64,000 nucleotides of DNA from an uncultured Pseudomonadales bacterium (GTDB lineage: Bacteria; Pseudomonadota; Gammaproteobacteria; Pseudomonadales; Azotimanducaceae). Below, in pieces: positions 20,000 to 32,588 of the stretch. A model generated the notes under the pieces. The model saw only the letters and a list, made by a program, of their open reading frames with translations. It was not told the DNA's origin and made no database searches. A program made the translations under genes and the position numbers. The stretch lies in NCBI GenBank assembly GCA_958296195.1, contig OY282455.1, forward strand, positions 2,852,001 to 2,916,000. The letters run 5' to 3'. Within the stretch, counting starts at the first letter, position 1, and every line of letters begins with the position of its first letter.

Positions 20000-20067
20000 G
20001 GCAAGTATCATAAGGCTGCTTGGTCGGCGCTCCCGCGCACAGTGCGCGTTCCGGCTGCGGCAGCTTT

Positions 20068-20415
20068 ATGAACGAACCTTGGCGCGCTCAACACGGCGAT
20101 GACTTCGACAGCGGCGAAGGCCAGGGCGTCGCTACGGCTGAAGCCAAGCCGGAGCTCAAGCACCCGCCCATGTACAAGGTGTTGCTGCTGAATGACGACT
20201 ACACGCCCATGGAGTTCGTGGTGCATGTGCTGGAGGTTTTCTTCGCCATGGACCGCGAGAAGGCCACTCAGGTGATGCTGGCGGTGCATACCCAAGGCAG
20301 CGCCGCAGTCGGCATCTTTCCCCGAGACATCGCGGAGACCAAGTCCGAACAGGTTAACCTCTACGCTCAGGAGAACCAGCATCCCTTGGTTTCCCGGGTG
20401 GAAATGACGGACTGA
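20068..20415 (+). CDS. clpS: ATP-dependent Clp protease adaptor ClpS
   Basis: ClpS delivers N-degron substrates to ClpAP. The 115-residue protein has a flexible acidic N-terminus, then the conserved core [20 protein letters not shown], in which NDD-TPMEFV binds ClpA and the N-degron, and a C-terminal [14 protein letters not shown] 20068 is the family-like start; the frame is open a little upstream. clpA follows after 82 bp. The window also holds aat, which makes one class of the N-degrons that ClpS recognises. Confidence 0.93.
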   Translation: MNEPWRAQHGDDFDSGEGQGVATAEAKPELKHPPMYKVLLLNDDYTPMEFVVHVLEVFFAMDREKATQVMLAVHTQGSAAVGIFPRDIAETKSEQVNLYAQENQHPLVSRVEMTD

Positions 20416-20460
20416 TGGTTTTGCCTTGCATCCCGAAACGGTAAAAATCAGAATCACCCC

Positions 20461-20490
20461 TTGGGAATGACGAATCAACGGGCTTATTAT
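20461..20490 (+). promoter_or_regulatory. Candidate sigma-70 promoter of clpA
   Basis: TTGGGA at 20461-20466 and TATTAT at 20485-20490 are separated by 18 bp. The -10 ends only 7 bases before the clpA ATG, so transcription from it would give an almost leaderless message. This is pattern matching only. Confidence 0.35.
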
Positions 20491-20497
20491 TCACGCC

Positions 20498-22762
<2,265 letters not shown>

Positions 22763-22778
22763 TGCAGGCGCCCGGCGC

Positions 22779-22994
22779 CTACTTCCGGAACGTGATGCGG
22801 CCCTTGCTCAGGTCGTAGGGCGTCAGCTCCACCTTCACCTTGTCCCCCGTTAGGATGCGGATGTAGTTCTTGCGCATCTTGCCGGAGATGTGGGCGGTGA
22901 CCCGGTGGCCGTTGTCCAGCTCCACGCGGAACATCGTGTTGGGAAGGGTGTCCACCACGGTGCCCTCCATTTCGATCTGTTCTTCCTTGGCCAT
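22779..22994 (-). CDS. infA: Translation initiation factor IF-1
   Basis: IF-1 is a 71-residue OB-fold protein that binds the A site of the 30S subunit during initiation. The sequence begins [11 protein letters not shown] and includes [20 protein letters not shown] and the C-terminal [12 protein letters not shown], all near-invariant. It lies between clpA and aat, the usual gammaproteobacterial order, and converges with clpA with 16 bp between the stops. Confidence 0.98.
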   Translation of the reverse strand: MAKEEQIEMEGTVVDTLPNTMFRVELDNGHRVTAHISGKMRKNYIRILTGDKVKVELTPYDLSKGRITFRK

Positions 22995-23039
22995 GTTCGC
23001 CCAGTTCAGTAAAGCGGCGGCATTCTGCCCTTGCAGCCG

Positions 23040-23765
23040 TCAGGAATCAACTAGAACCTGCGTCGCTTGGGCATCGATGGTCGCACCCCAGTTGCCGCGG
23101 CGAGTCTGCGACTCGTCATTGGCGGCGAGCAGCGCCAGAAACTCGGTGCGGGGCATGGATTGAACGCCAAGCGAACGCAGATGATCGTTGGGAATTTGGC
23201 AGTCGATCAGCCTGAAGCCCCAGAGCAGGAGGCGTTGGCATAGGTGGTGCAGCGCGATTTTGGAGGCGTCGGCGATGCGGCTGAACATGGATTCGGCGAA
23301 GAACAGGTCACCCAAGGAAAGCCCGTACAGGCCGCCGACCAAGCGGCTGCCCCGCCAGACCTCCACCGAGTGGGCGTAGCCCAGGTCGTGCAGACGGCCG
23401 TAGGCGAGTTGCATGTGCGGCGTGATCCAGGTGCCGGACCGCCCCCGACGGGGAGCGGCGCAGCCGCTGACCACCTCGCTGAACGCGCTGTCCCAGGATA
23501 TGCGGACTCCCGCCTTGCGCAGCCGCTTGCGCAGGCTGCGGCTGACATGCATGGCGCCTGGCCGCAGCACGGCGCGGGGTTCCGGGCTCCACCACAAAAT
23601 CGGCGCTTTATCGTCCTCAAACCAAGGAAAGGCGCCGGCCCGGTAAGCGGCCAGCAGCCGCTCGGAAGAAAGGTCGCCACCGACCGCGAGCAGGCCACCG
23701 ACGGCGTCGTCCGCCGACTGGGCGTTGGGGAAAGGCGTTTGGTTGCGGATGAACGACACGGCCAT
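23040..23765 (-). CDS. aat: Leucyl/phenylalanyl-tRNA-protein transferase
   Basis: Aat adds Leu or Phe to proteins with N-terminal Arg or Lys, creating N-degrons for ClpS-ClpAP. The 241-residue protein has the signature segments FPWFEDD, LWWSPEPRAVL, GGLYGLSLGDLFFAESMFS and the C-terminal FRLIDCQIPNDHL. It is 7 bp downstream of a small PA4642-like gene and probably cotranscribed with it, and perhaps with infA downstream. Confidence 0.95.
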   Translation of the reverse strand: MAVSFIRNQTPFPNAQSADDAVGGLLAVGGDLSSERLLAAYRAGAFPWFEDDKAPILWWSPEPRAVLRPGAMHVSRSLRKRLRKAGVRISWDSAFSEVVSGCAAPRRGRSGTWITPHMQLAYGRLHDLGYAHSVEVWRGSRLVGGLYGLSLGDLFFAESMFSRIADASKIALHHLCQRLLLWGFRLIDCQIPNDHLRSLGVQSMPRTEFLALLAANDESQTRRGNWGATIDAQATQVLVDS

Positions 23766-23772
23766 GCGGCCC

Positions 23773-24069
23773 TCAGCGCTCGGCGCCGGCGTTCAGCATG
23801 GCTTGCCTGAAGGGCTCCGCCAGCCGATGGGAGGCGATGACTTGCAGCAGGGTTTCGCCTTGGTCATTTTCGGCCTCCAAGTTACGGCCGGCGGCGCGGA
23901 AGTGGCCGATGAAGGTGCGGAAGTCCTCGGGCCTCATGCTGCGGTAGGCGTACAGCAGGGCGCTGAAGTCCGGGTCCAGGCCGGCCGCTAGCGGGGCTTT
24001 GCGCAGAAAGGCGCGAATCCGCTCGTCATCCCAGACTTCATCCACAACTTTTGGTTTGTCAGGACGCAT
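23773..24069 (-). CDS. PA4642-like conserved small protein
   Basis: This 98-residue protein resembles the Pseudomonas PA4642 family of unknown function. It has the opening MRPDKPKVVDEVWDDERIRAFL, a middle YRSMRPEDFRTFIGHF and a final HRLAEPFRQAMLNAG. I use ATG 24069 because family-like sequence begins there; the frame extends seven codons upstream. No catalytic motif is visible. It lies immediately before aat. Confidence 0.72.
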   Translation of the reverse strand: MRPDKPKVVDEVWDDERIRAFLRKAPLAAGLDPDFSALLYAYRSMRPEDFRTFIGHFRAAGRNLEAENDQGETLLQVIASHRLAEPFRQAMLNAGAER

Positions 24070-24232
24070 CCCCAGCCTCGCCGCGCTCAAAGCTCCTGTT
24101 GCCCATCATCATAATATGAATGAGGGTTGACCTTGAGGTCACTCCACTAACGACTTGCAAGGCCCGGAATTTGTTGTGGCGGCGGATTGCGGCTAAACTG
24201 CGCCGCCATCCATCGGAACGCGGTGCCTCGCC

Positions 24233-26485
24233 TTGACCACCTACCGTGCGCCCCTGCGCGAGCTTGGCTTGATCGGCTTTGGGGTTGTCGCCCTGTACCT
24301 GCTGCTCGCCGTCGCCACCCACTCCCCCTCGGATCCTTCGTTCAGCCTCAGCGTCGATGTGGAGGCCGGGCAAGTGCGCAATTGGGCGGGCAGCAGCGGC
24401 GCATACGTTTCGGACCTGCTGCTGGTCGTGTTCGGCTTGGTGGCCTACCTGCTGCCGCTGGCCGTTCTGATGCTGGGCGCTTGGCTGATCTACAGGCCCT
24501 TGAGCCGCCCGGCCTGGTTCACGGCTGCCGTGCGCAGCACCGGCTGGCTGGCGGTGACGCTTTGCGCCTGCGTCCTCATGCAAAACCATGTGCCCACGGC
24601 CGGCGGCTTGCCGGCCAGCACTGGCGGCGTGTTGGGCTTGTCGCTGGTCGAGGTCGGTTTGCCGGTGCTAGGCAAGGCTGGTTTGACGCTGCTGGGCGTC
24701 GCTGGGGTTTTGGCCGGCGCCCAAGCGGCGCTGGGCTTCTCGTGGCTGGACATTGCGGAGTGGGTGGGGCGCGGGATTCACCGGCTGTCCGCGGCGGTCA
24801 TTGGCGTCATTGCTCGGCGCATCGAACTTTGGCGGCAGCGGCGGGCGGCGCGGGCGGCGGCCCGCAGCGCCGTGGCGGAGCGAGGCGAGAAGCGGGCCCA
24901 GGAAAGCAAGCGGCGCAAAGCCCGCAAGCCCCCGCGCATAGAGCCTCGAACCGAGAAGAAGCCCAAGGTGAAGCAGGACGAAATGTTCGAAATGGCCGGC
25001 GTCGGCCGCGTTCCGCACATGGACTTGCTTGACGACAAGCCGCTCGATGAGGCGAGCGGCTATTCGGCGGCGTCCTTGGAGACCATGTCGCGGCAACTGG
25101 AGCTGAAGCTCAAGGAATTCGGCGTTGACGTGGAGGTCGTTTCGGTGCTGCCGGGACCCGTCGTGACGCGCTTCGAGGTGCAGCCGGCGGCGGGGGTGCG
25201 GGCGCAGAAGATAACGACCTTGGCCAAGGACTTGGCCCGCTCCTTGACCGTCATCAGTGTCCGCGTGGTCGAAGTGATTCCCGGCAAGTCCGTCGTCGGC
25301 ATTGAAATTCCCAATGAGAATCGGGAGATGGTGCGGCTGAAGGACATCTTCGCCTCCCCCGAATATGAAAAGTCCAAGTCGCCGCTGACCTTGGCCCTTG
25401 GCAAGGACGTGGCCGGCGCCCCAGCGGTCACGGACATAGGCCGTATGCCGCACCTGTTGATCGCCGGAACCACCGGCTCCGGCAAATCAGTCGGGGTCAA
25501 CGCCATGCTGATGAGCATCCTCTACAAAGCGGGCCCTGAAGACGTGCGCTTGATTCTCGTGGACCCGAAAATGCTGGAGCTTTCCGTTTACGAGGGCATT
25601 CCCCATCTGCTGACGCCGGTGGTCACCGACGTCACCCAAGCCGGCCATGCGCTGAATTGGTGCGTTGGCGAAATGGAGCGACGCTATCAGTTGATGGCGG
25701 CCTTGGGCGTGCGCAATTTGGCCGGCTACAACCGCCATGTGCGAGACGCCGAGAAGAGCGGGGAGCCAATTGCGAACCCGCTGCTGAAGAGCGACGGCGG
25801 CGATGAGGCGCCGGCCTTGGCGCCGCTGCCGTTCATTCTGGTGGTGATCGACGAATTCGCGGACATGATGATGGTGGTGGGCAAGCAGGTCGAGCAGCTC
25901 ATCGCCCGCATCGCCCAGAAGGCGCGGGCCGCCGGCATTCATTTGGTATTGGCGACCCAGCGGCCCTCGGTGAACGTCATCACCGGGCTCATCAAGGCCA
26001 ACATCCCCGCCCGCATCAGCTTTCAGGTCTCCTCCAGGGTGGACTCCCGCACCATCCTGGACCAAGGCGGCGCGGAGCAGTTGCTCGGCCACGGGGACTT
26101 GCTGTTCCTGCCACCGGGCACCAGTGTGCCGTCCCGGGTGCATGGCGCCTTCGTCGCCGATGAGGAGGTGCATCGAGTGGTGGAGGATTGGAAACTGCGC
26201 GGCGAGCCAAACTACCTGAGCGAAGTGCTGACTGGGGGCAGCACACCGCCCTTTGTTGAAATTGAACCGGAGGCCGGCGGCGCCGAGCAGGAGGATTCGC
26301 TGTACGACGAAGCGGTGGACTTCGTCATTCAATCCCGTCGCGCGTCCATATCCTCGGTGCAGCGCAAGCTGCGCATCGGCTACAACCGCGCCGCCCGGTT
26401 GATAGAAGCCATGGAGGAGGCCGGCGTAGTTTCGCCGATGAACAGCAACGGCAACCGTGACGTCTTGGTTCCGCCGCGGGACTAG
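24233..26485 (+). CDS. ftsK: DNA translocase FtsK
   Basis: FtsK is anchored at the division septum and pumps chromosome DNA, activating XerCD recombination at dif. The 750-residue protein begins at TTG 24233. It has N-terminal membrane segments within about residues 10-175, a basic linker, the RecA-like motor with Walker [16 protein letters not shown] and the Walker B-type [13 protein letters not shown], and the C-terminal winged-helix gamma domain ([20 protein letters not shown]) that reads KOPS. It overlaps lolA by 29 bases. In Pseudomonas trxB lies between aat and ftsK; here it is absent. Confidence 0.95.
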   Translation: MTTYRAPLRELGLIGFGVVALYLLLAVATHSPSDPSFSLSVDVEAGQVRNWAGSSGAYVSDLLLVVFGLVAYLLPLAVLMLGAWLIYRPLSRPAWFTAAVRSTGWLAVTLCACVLMQNHVPTAGGLPASTGGVLGLSLVEVGLPVLGKAGLTLLGVAGVLAGAQAALGFSWLDIAEWVGRGIHRLSAAVIGVIARRIELWRQRRAARAAARSAVAERGEKRAQESKRRKARKPPRIEPRTEKKPKVKQDEMFEMAGVGRVPHMDLLDDKPLDEASGYSAASLETMSRQLELKLKEFGVDVEVVSVLPGPVVTRFEVQPAAGVRAQKITTLAKDLARSLTVISVRVVEVIPGKSVVGIEIPNENREMVRLKDIFASPEYEKSKSPLTLALGKDVAGAPAVTDIGRMPHLLIAGTTGSGKSVGVNAMLMSILYKAGPEDVRLILVDPKMLELSVYEGIPHLLTPVVTDVTQAGHALNWCVGEMERRYQLMAALGVRNLAGYNRHVRDAEKSGEPIANPLLKSDGGDEAPALAPLPFILVVIDEFADMMMVVGKQVEQLIARIAQKARAAGIHLVLATQRPSVNVITGLIKANIPARISFQVSSRVDSRTILDQGGAEQLLGHGDLLFLPPGTSVPSRVHGAFVADEEVHRVVEDWKLRGEPNYLSEVLTGGSTPPFVEIEPEAGGAEQEDSLYDEAVDFVIQSRRASISSVQRKLRIGYNRAARLIEAMEEAGVVSPMNSNGNRDVLVPPRD

Positions 26486-27110
26486 CAGGACCGACCGGCC
26501 GCTGCTGGTTCGCAGCCTGTGCTTGTGCGGTGCCCTCCTTCTCGGCCCGCCACCTGTTCGGGCGGACGCCGGGGCTGAACTGCTCGAGCGGCTCGCCGCC
26601 TTGGGCCACTTGGCGGCGGACTTCACTCAGGCTCAATATGGGCCGGGCGGCAAACTGCTGGAGCAGGCGACCGGCCATGTGCGCCTGCTGAGGCCCAAGT
26701 TCCGCTGGGAGGTGGCTTCCCCCTATCCGCAGATCATCGTCGCCGATGGAGACGAGCTCAGCGTTTATGACCCGGACTTGGAGCAGGTCGTCGTGCGCCC
26801 CATTGACGAGGCGCTGGCGGATACGCCCTTGGCGCTGCTCACCAGCTCCACCTTGGCCCTGAACGCGGACTATCGGGTCAGCAGGCTGGGCGAGGGCGCG
26901 TTCAGCTTGCGGCCAAGATCCGACGACGCCCTGATCGCGGAGGTGGTCTTGGCCTTTGGCGGGAACCAACTGCGGGAACTGATCATCCGGGACTCTCTGG
27001 GCCACCGAACGGACATCGCCTTCAACCGGTTCCAGGATGCCTCAGTGATAGAATCCGCGGATTTCAACTTGGACCTGCCTCCAGGGGTGGAGTTCCATCA
27101 GGGGCGTTAG
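26457..27110 (+). CDS. lolA: Outer-membrane lipoprotein carrier LolA
   Basis: LolA is the periplasmic chaperone that carries lipoproteins from LolCDE to LolB. The 217-residue protein starts at GTG 26457, inside the ftsK 3' end, and has a signal peptide ([23 protein letters not shown]). The mature part has the LolA features ADFTQAQY, a RPKFRWEV segment and [14 protein letters not shown]. The order ftsK-lolA-rarA supports the call. Confidence 0.9.
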   Translation: MTSWFRRGTSRTDRPLLVRSLCLCGALLLGPPPVRADAGAELLERLAALGHLAADFTQAQYGPGGKLLEQATGHVRLLRPKFRWEVASPYPQIIVADGDELSVYDPDLEQVVVRPIDEALADTPLALLTSSTLALNADYRVSRLGEGAFSLRPRSDDALIAEVVLAFGGNQLRELIIRDSLGHRTDIAFNRFQDASVIESADFNLDLPPGVEFHQGR

Positions 27111-27123
27111 TGCGCATCCCACC

Positions 27124-28452
27124 ATGCGGCCGGCAAAAGGACAGCAAGCGCGGGCTGGCGAACTTGGGCGCCGCAGCTTGGAAGACAACGACGGGCGGCC
27201 GTTGGCGGACCGCTTGCGCCCAGCCGCGTTGGCGGAGTTCGCCGGCCAAGAGCATTTAGTGGGGGAGGGCGCCCCCCTAGCCGGCCTGGCGGCCGATGGC
27301 CATCTCCACTCCATGATTCTGTGGGGGCCGCCGGGTTCGGGCAAGACCACTTTGGCCAAGCTGCTGGCGGACTGCGCCGGTCAACGCTGGATGTCCTTGA
27401 GTGCGGTCTTGGCCGGCGTGAAGGATGTGCGGGAGGCCGTGCGGGCCGCCGAAGCGGCGCGGCGGCTCGGCGAGGGCTCCGTGCTGTTTGTGGATGAGGT
27501 GCATCGCTTCAACAAGGCCCAGCAGGACGCTTTTCTGCCCCATGTGGAGAAGGGGGTGGTGACCTTCATCGGCGCAACCACGGAAAATCCCTCCTTTGAA
27601 GTCAACTCCGCCTTGCTGTCCCGCGCCCGCATCTATGTGCTCAAGCCCTTGGACGAAGCGGCTCTGCGCAGCATTCTGAGTCGGGCCGCAACGGCCTTGG
27701 ACGTGGCTGTGGAGGAGGGCGCCGCGGTGTATTTGCTGGCGCTGGCCGACGGCGACGCCCGCCGCCTGCTGAACGTGCTGGAGACGGTGGCGCAGCTAGC
27801 GGACGGAACCGTTGACGCGGCCTTGGTCGAACGCGCCGCCGGCACCCGCAAACGCCGCTTCGACAAGGGCGGAGACCTCTTCTACGAGCAGATCTCGGCG
27901 TTGCACAAGGCGGTGCGCGGCAGCGCCGTCGATGCGGCCCTGTATTGGTGTTGCCGCATGCTGGACGGCGGCTGCGACCCGGCCTACATCGCCCGGCGGC
28001 TGGTGCGCATGGCCAGCGAGGACATCGGCAACGCCGACCCCCGCGCCGTGCAACTGGCCTTGGCCGCTTGGGAGGCCCATCACCGCTTGGGCTCGCCGGA
28101 GGGGGACTTGGCCATAGCCCAAGCCGTGATCTACTTGGCAAGCACACCCAAGAGCAACGCCGCTTACAAAGCCTTTGGCGCGGCCATGGCCCATGTGGGC
28201 GAAACGCCTTCCTATGAAGTGCCCATGCATCTGCGCAACGCGCCCACCCGCGTTATGCGCACACTCGGCTACGGCAAGGGCTACCGTTACGCCCATGATG
28301 AGGCCGAAGCCTACGCCGCCGGGGAGAACTACTTTCCAGACGAGCTTGAACCGCAGCGCTACTATCGCCCAACCGACCAGGGGCTGGAGGCGAAGATCAA
28401 GACGCGGCTGGAGCGTTTGCGGGCGCTCGACCAACAGGCTCGCACACCCTGA
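27124..28452 (+). CDS. rarA: Replication-associated recombination protein RarA (MgsA)
   Basis: RarA is a AAA+ ATPase related to clamp-loader subunits and acts at stalled replication forks. The 442-residue protein has the opening PLADRLRPAALAEFAGQEHL, Walker A GPPGSGKTTLAKLL, Walker B SVLFVDEVHRFNKAQQDAFL and sensor 1 FIGATTENPSFEVN. The C-terminal tetramerisation region includes YDEAEAYA-like residues (HDEAEAYAAGENYFPDEL). It overlaps crcB by one base. Confidence 0.95.
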   Translation: MRPAKGQQARAGELGRRSLEDNDGRPLADRLRPAALAEFAGQEHLVGEGAPLAGLAADGHLHSMILWGPPGSGKTTLAKLLADCAGQRWMSLSAVLAGVKDVREAVRAAEAARRLGEGSVLFVDEVHRFNKAQQDAFLPHVEKGVVTFIGATTENPSFEVNSALLSRARIYVLKPLDEAALRSILSRAATALDVAVEEGAAVYLLALADGDARRLLNVLETVAQLADGTVDAALVERAAGTRKRRFDKGGDLFYEQISALHKAVRGSAVDAALYWCCRMLDGGCDPAYIARRLVRMASEDIGNADPRAVQLALAAWEAHHRLGSPEGDLAIAQAVIYLASTPKSNAAYKAFGAAMAHVGETPSYEVPMHLRNAPTRVMRTLGYGKGYRYAHDEAEAYAAGENYFPDELEPQRYYRPTDQGLEAKIKTRLERLRALDQQARTP

Positions 28453-28820
28453 TGGCCGGGTTGGCGGCGGTGGCGCTCGGCGGTGGCTTGGGGGCGGCGG
28501 CCCGCTACCTCGTTTCCGTCCTTCTGTCCGGTGGGTCGGCCGGCTTTCCTTGGGCGACCCTGACGGTCAACTTGGCCGGCTGCCTCGGCATCGGCTTGCT
28601 TTGGGGAAGCTGGTCGCAGGCGAGCTGGTTCCAGGAGTGGGGCAGGGCGTTCTTGGTGGTGGGCGTGCTCGGCGGCTTCACCACCTTCTCCGCCTTTTCC
28701 TTGGAAACCCTTTTGTTGGTCGCCGCCGACCGGCTGGCGGCCGCCGCGGCCTATGTGGGCGGCAGCTTGGTCGGATGCATTGCGATGACCTGGCTCGGCC
28801 TGCGCTTGGCTGAAGGTTGA
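28452..28820 (+). CDS. crcB: Fluoride efflux channel CrcB (Fluc)
   Basis: CrcB forms a dual-topology dimeric channel that expels fluoride. The 122-residue protein has four hydrophobic segments, the N-terminal GGGLGAAARYL, the central TLTVNLAGCLGIGLLWG with the channel Asn, and GGFTTFSAFSLE, the Phe-box region lining the fluoride path. The start ATG overlaps the rarA stop (TGATG). Only one copy is visible, as expected for a homodimer. I see no fluoride riboswitch upstream. Confidence 0.93.
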   Translation: MAGLAAVALGGGLGAAARYLVSVLLSGGSAGFPWATLTVNLAGCLGIGLLWGSWSQASWFQEWGRAFLVVGVLGGFTTFSAFSLETLLLVAADRLAAAAAYVGGSLVGCIAMTWLGLRLAEG

Positions 28821-28823
28821 CCC

Positions 28824-30128
28824 ATGCTGGATGTAAAACTGCTCCGTCAGCAGCCCGATATTTTTGCGCAATGCCTTAAGGTCAAGAACTATGTCCTTGA
28901 TGTAAATGAATTTCTTTTTTTGGAGGCTGAGCGCAAAGCCGCTCAAACGGAGACCGAGCGCCTGCAGCGTGAACGCAACGCTCGCTCCAAGCGAATCGGC
29001 GCGGCCAAAGCCCGCGGGGAGGACATCGCCCCCTTGGTGGCGGAGGTCGGCGACCTTGGTGCCCGGCTGGACGCCGCCAAAGAGCGCCTTGGTCAAGTGC
29101 AGGCGCGCCTGCATGACTTCCTGCAGCAGATTCCCAACCTGCCCGACGCCTCCGTGCCGGAGGGCCGTGACGAGGCCGACAATGTTGAGATCAGGGCTTG
29201 GGGGCGGATTCCGAAATTCAACTTTGAACCCTTGGACCATGTTGACCTCGGCGTCGCCGGTGCCTTGGACTTCGCCGCCGCAGCCAAGGTCAGCGGCGCC
29301 CGCTTTGTGGTCATGAAGGGAGCGGTGGCGCGTCTGCATCGGGCGCTGACCCAGTTCATGCTCGACATCCATGTCGCCGAACACGGCTACACGGAGGTCT
29401 ATGCACCCTACCTAGTCAATTCGGCCTCGCTCTATGGCACCGGGCAGTTGCCGAAGTTCGCCGAGGACCATTTCACCGTCGAAGGCGGCGAACTGCACCT
29501 CATTCCCACGGGTGAAGTGCCGGTCACCAACCTTTATCGGGACGTGATTCTGGGTGCCGAGACCCTGCCCATTCGCCATGTCTGCCACACCCCCTGCTTC
29601 CGCAGCGAGGCCGGCAGCTACGGCAAGGACACCCGGGGCATGATCCGTCAGCATCAGTTTGAGAAGGTGGAGCTGGTGCAGGTCGTGGCCCCGGACGCCT
29701 CCTGGGAAGGCCTCGAGGAACTGACCGCTCATGCGGAGGCCATTCTGCGGAGGCTGGAGTTGCCGTACCGGGCCGTGGTGCTCTGCGGCGGCGACCTCGG
29801 CTTCGCCGCCGCCAAAACCATAGACCTTGAAGTTTGGCTGCCGGGCCAAGGGCGCTACCGGGAGATATCCTCATGCAGCAATTTCCTGGACTTTCAGGCG
29901 CGGCGCATGATGGCTCGGTTCAGAGACCCTGACCGGGGAGCAATCGACTACGTGCATACCCTGAACGGCTCCGGCTTGGCGATCGGCCGCACTCTGGTGG
30001 CGGTGCTGGAGAACTTTCAGGACGGTGCCGGGCGCATCCATGTGCCCGATGCACTGCGGCCCTACATGGGCGGCGTCGCCACCTTGGACTTGAGTGCGGG
30101 CCTTGGACTATCTCCCCCTGCATCTTGA
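28824..30128 (+). CDS. serS: Seryl-tRNA synthetase
   Basis: SerS charges tRNA-Ser and tRNA-Sec. The 434-residue protein has the N-terminal antiparallel coiled coil (about residues 30-100) that reaches the long variable arm of tRNA-Ser, and the class II catalytic core with [32 protein letters not shown] (motif 2) and [20 protein letters not shown] (motif 3). It lies between crcB and cysG; a tRNA-Ser gene sits 3 kb downstream. Confidence 0.97.
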   Translation: MLDVKLLRQQPDIFAQCLKVKNYVLDVNEFLFLEAERKAAQTETERLQRERNARSKRIGAAKARGEDIAPLVAEVGDLGARLDAAKERLGQVQARLHDFLQQIPNLPDASVPEGRDEADNVEIRAWGRIPKFNFEPLDHVDLGVAGALDFAAAAKVSGARFVVMKGAVARLHRALTQFMLDIHVAEHGYTEVYAPYLVNSASLYGTGQLPKFAEDHFTVEGGELHLIPTGEVPVTNLYRDVILGAETLPIRHVCHTPCFRSEAGSYGKDTRGMIRQHQFEKVELVQVVAPDASWEGLEELTAHAEAILRRLELPYRAVVLCGGDLGFAAAKTIDLEVWLPGQGRYREISSCSNFLDFQARRMMARFRDPDRGAIDYVHTLNGSGLAIGRTLVAVLENFQDGAGRIHVPDALRPYMGGVATLDLSAGLGLSPPAS

Positions 30129-31524
30129 CCTGCGCGGCCGGCCCTGCCTAGTGGTGGGTGGCGGCGCGTTGGCTGAGCGCAAGATCGAACTGCTGCTGCG
30201 GGCCGGGGCGCGAGTGCGGGTGGTCGCCAAAGCCAGCGGCGCCGCGGTGCGCACCTTGGCGGCGCAAGGCGCGGTGCAGTTGCACGAGCGCGGCTATGCT
30301 CCCACCGATGTGCAGGGCCAACGGTTGGTGGTGGCCGCCACCGACGACGCAGCAGTGAACGCCCAAGTCTTTGCGGACTGCGAAGCCGCCGGAATCTGGG
30401 CCAACACGGTCGATGCGCCGGAACTGTGCTCAGCCATCTTTCCCGCCATCATCGACCGCGGATCGGTGCAGGCGTCGGTTTCGACCGGCGGGCGCTCGCC
30501 CACGCTCGCCAGAGTTCTGCGTGGCTGGCTGGAAGCCCGCTTGCCGCAAGGCGCGGGGGTGCTGGCGGCCTTTGCCGCCGAGCGCCGGGCAAGGGTCAAG
30601 GCGGCTTTGCCGGATGTGCGCCGACGGCGCCAGTTCTGGGACCGCACCCTGACCGGCGCTGTCGCCGAGCGGCTTTTCGGCGGCGACGAAGCCGGTGCTG
30701 AGCAAGCCTTCGCCGATGCTTTGGATGGCGCCAAAGCCGGCGCAGCCACCGGCCTAGTGGCCTTGGTCGGCGCCGGACCTGGTGATCCCGAACTGCTCAC
30801 CTTGCGCGGGCTGCGCTTGCTGCAGCAGGCCGACGCAGTGCTTTACGACAATCTAGTGGACAAGCGCCTGCTCGACTTCGCTCGACGCGAAGCGGAGCGC
30901 ATCTATGTGGGCCGGCGGGCGAGTGCATCGGCCGGCGCCGAAGCCGAAACGGAATTGGGCGGTGAGGCCGGCGCCGAGCGGCGTTTCCCCGGCAACCGTC
31001 AGGCCGCCATCAATGAATTGCTCTTTGCCCGCGCCAGCCAGGGCGAGTGCGTGGTGCGGCTGAAGGGTGGCGATCCCTTCATTTTCGGCAGGGGCGGAGA
31101 GGAAGTGGAGGATTTGGCGGCCAAAGGCGTTGATGTCGTCGTGGTGCCGGGCATCACCGCCGCCTTGGGCGCCGCCAGCTACGCGGGAGTGCCGCTGACG
31201 CACCGCGATGTGGCTCAATCCGTGCGCTTCATCACCGGGCATCGGGTTGACGGCGAGGTGCGCCTGGATTGGCCGGAGCTGGTCACCCCGAACCAAACCC
31301 TCGTGATTTACATGGGTCTCCTAGGTTTGCCGGAGATTGCCGCCAAGCTGGTCGCCCAAGGCATGGATCCGAAAACGCCGGCCCTTTTGGTTGAGAAAGC
31401 CACCCTACCGGAGCAGCGGGAGATCCAAGCGCCGATCGCGGACCTGCCGCAGTTCGTGGCCCGAGCACAGGTGCAAGGCCCCACTGTTGTCATCATCGGC
31501 GAAGTCGTGAATCATCGCCGTTGA
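30103..31524 (+). CDS. cysG: Siroheme synthase (trifunctional CysG)
   Basis: CysG turns uroporphyrinogen III into siroheme, the cofactor of sulfite and nitrite reductases. The protein of about 473 residues has an N-terminal dehydrogenase/ferrochelatase module with [18 protein letters not shown] and a C-terminal SUMT methyltransferase module with [20 protein letters not shown] and [17 protein letters not shown] use TTG 30103 because it gives the family-typical start MDYLPL; a GTG at 30094 is also possible. Either start lies inside the serS 3' end. It fits with cysH in sulfate assimilation. Confidence 0.92.
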   Translation: MDYLPLHLDLRGRPCLVVGGGALAERKIELLLRAGARVRVVAKASGAAVRTLAAQGAVQLHERGYAPTDVQGQRLVVAATDDAAVNAQVFADCEAAGIWANTVDAPELCSAIFPAIIDRGSVQASVSTGGRSPTLARVLRGWLEARLPQGAGVLAAFAAERRARVKAALPDVRRRRQFWDRTLTGAVAERLFGGDEAGAEQAFADALDGAKAGAATGLVALVGAGPGDPELLTLRGLRLLQQADAVLYDNLVDKRLLDFARREAERIYVGRRASASAGAEAETELGGEAGAERRFPGNRQAAINELLFARASQGECVVRLKGGDPFIFGRGGEEVEDLAAKGVDVVVVPGITAALGAASYAGVPLTHRDVAQSVRFITGHRVDGEVRLDWPELVTPNQTLVIYMGLLGLPEIAAKLVAQGMDPKTPALLVEKATLPEQREIQAPIADLPQFVARAQVQGPTVVIIGEVVNHRR

Positions 31525-31535
31525 CCATCGTTGGT

Positions 31536-31877
31536 TCAAAGGCAATTGGTTGGCCGCGGCAATCCAGCGATCTTGGCGGCGATCTTGGCCGGGTTCCCGG
31601 GAAACAGCTTCAACAAATGGAGGCTGGTGCCTGCCTCAGGGCCAAGTTCGGTGTACACCCGGCGCACTAGGGGCCGCATCGTCGGGCTTAGGTCATGGGC
31701 TGCGTAGAAGTCCCGCAGCAGACGGATGATGCGCCAGTGCTCGTCGGTGAGGGCGATGCCTTCGCGCTGGGCGATCCGTTCCGCGACTTCAGGGCTCCAA
31801 TCCGCCAGGTCCAGCAAGTAGCCCTCCTTGTCCGTAGGCGCAACCGGTCCTTTGGTTGACGGCGTCAGCATGTCCAA
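31536..31877 (-). CDS. tusE: Sulfur relay protein TusE (DsrC family)
   Basis: TusE accepts persulfide sulfur from the TusBCD complex and passes it to MnmA. The 113-residue protein ends GLPRPTNCL, so the penultimate cysteine needed for persulfide transfer is present. The second, upstream cysteine of true DsrC is replaced by Ala (KIAAKIAG), which favours TusE over a dissimilatory DsrC role. It overlaps tusB by 13 bases and is last in the minus-strand tus cluster. Confidence 0.92.
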   Translation of the reverse strand: MDMLTPSTKGPVAPTDKEGYLLDLADWSPEVAERIAQREGIALTDEHWRIIRLLRDFYAAHDLSPTMRPLVRRVYTELGPEAGTSLHLLKLFPGNPAKIAAKIAGLPRPTNCL

Positions 31878-32134
31878 GACAGAACCCGAGCATGGCCAAC
31901 CACCAACCGGACAAAGTCCTCGAACGAGGCTAGCCGAACGCTTGGCGCAAGCCGCTCGGCCAAGCCGCGGGCTTCGACGTCCGGCGCTAGGACATGCAGT
32001 TGGATGTCGGCCGGAAGCGCCTGCAACGCCGCATAGACGCCGTCCTCAATCAACAGCGCGGTGTCTTCAGGGCCAAGCAACGGCTCACAATCCGCCCAGG
32101 CTGCCGCCTTGTTTACTAGGTGCAAAGTCGCCAC
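31865..32134 (-). CDS. tusB: Sulfurtransferase complex subunit TusB
   Basis: TusB is the small DsrH-family subunit of the TusBCD hexamer. The 89-residue protein begins MATLHLVNKAA and has the LLIEDGVYAAL segment that marks this family. The 97 bp between tusC and tusB hold no clear signal. It lies between tusC and tusE. Confidence 0.85.
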   Translation of the reverse strand: MATLHLVNKAAAWADCEPLLGPEDTALLIEDGVYAALQALPADIQLHVLAPDVEARGLAERLAPSVRLASFEDFVRLVVGHARVLSWTC

Positions 32135-32231
32135 TGTTTCCGCGCCTCAAAGTCTTGGAGGTCAATGAGCCGCCGCTCGCCGCCAGCGGTCGCGGCGGGC
32201 CTGCTTTTTGCCGAAGGCAGTGCCGCCGCCA

Positions 32232-32588
32232 TTAGCCTGTCACGATGTCCTGATCGTCGATGAGGCGCCGCTGTCCTTCGTAGTCCAGCCACTTGACCGG
32301 CAAGCAGAAGTCCCTTTCCGCCAAGCCAAGGCGCTCTGCTGACGGCCGGCAGGCGAAGCAGCGTTCAACGCCGTACCCCGGCAAAGCGCTCAGCACCTTG
32401 CCCACCGTGCGTTGGCCGATGGCGGCGCCGTCCTGCCCGGTCAGCAGTTGATGCAGCCCGGTGCCCTTGAACAAAAGACTCACCCGCTGCTCAAAGGCGG
32501 CGGCGACTAGAACGGACTCCAACGCCTCAAGCGCGTAGCTTGAACCATAGGGCGCCCGGTTCAGCAAAAACAGAATCTTCTTGGACAT
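32232..32588 (-). CDS. tusC: Sulfurtransferase complex subunit TusC
   Basis: TusC is the DsrF-like subunit of TusBCD. The 118-residue protein starts at ATG 32588 (MSKKILFLLNRAPYGSSYAL) and has the characteristic RAPYG turn and the segment EQRVSLLFKGTGLHQLL. The start overlaps the tusD stop, so the two are coupled. The frame is open upstream to 32750 but that part is the tusD shadow. Confidence 0.9.
   Translation of the reverse strand: MSKKILFLLNRAPYGSSYALEALESVLVAAAFEQRVSLLFKGTGLHQLLTGQDGAAIGQRTVGKVLSALPGYGVERCFACRPSAERLGLAERDFCLPVKWLDYEGQRRLIDDQDIVTG

Noticed and set aside
31536-31877. TusE gene as dissimilatory DsrC, implying sulfur oxidation
   Set aside because: It lacks the second C-terminal cysteine of DsrC and sits with tusBCD; no dsrAB is present in the window.
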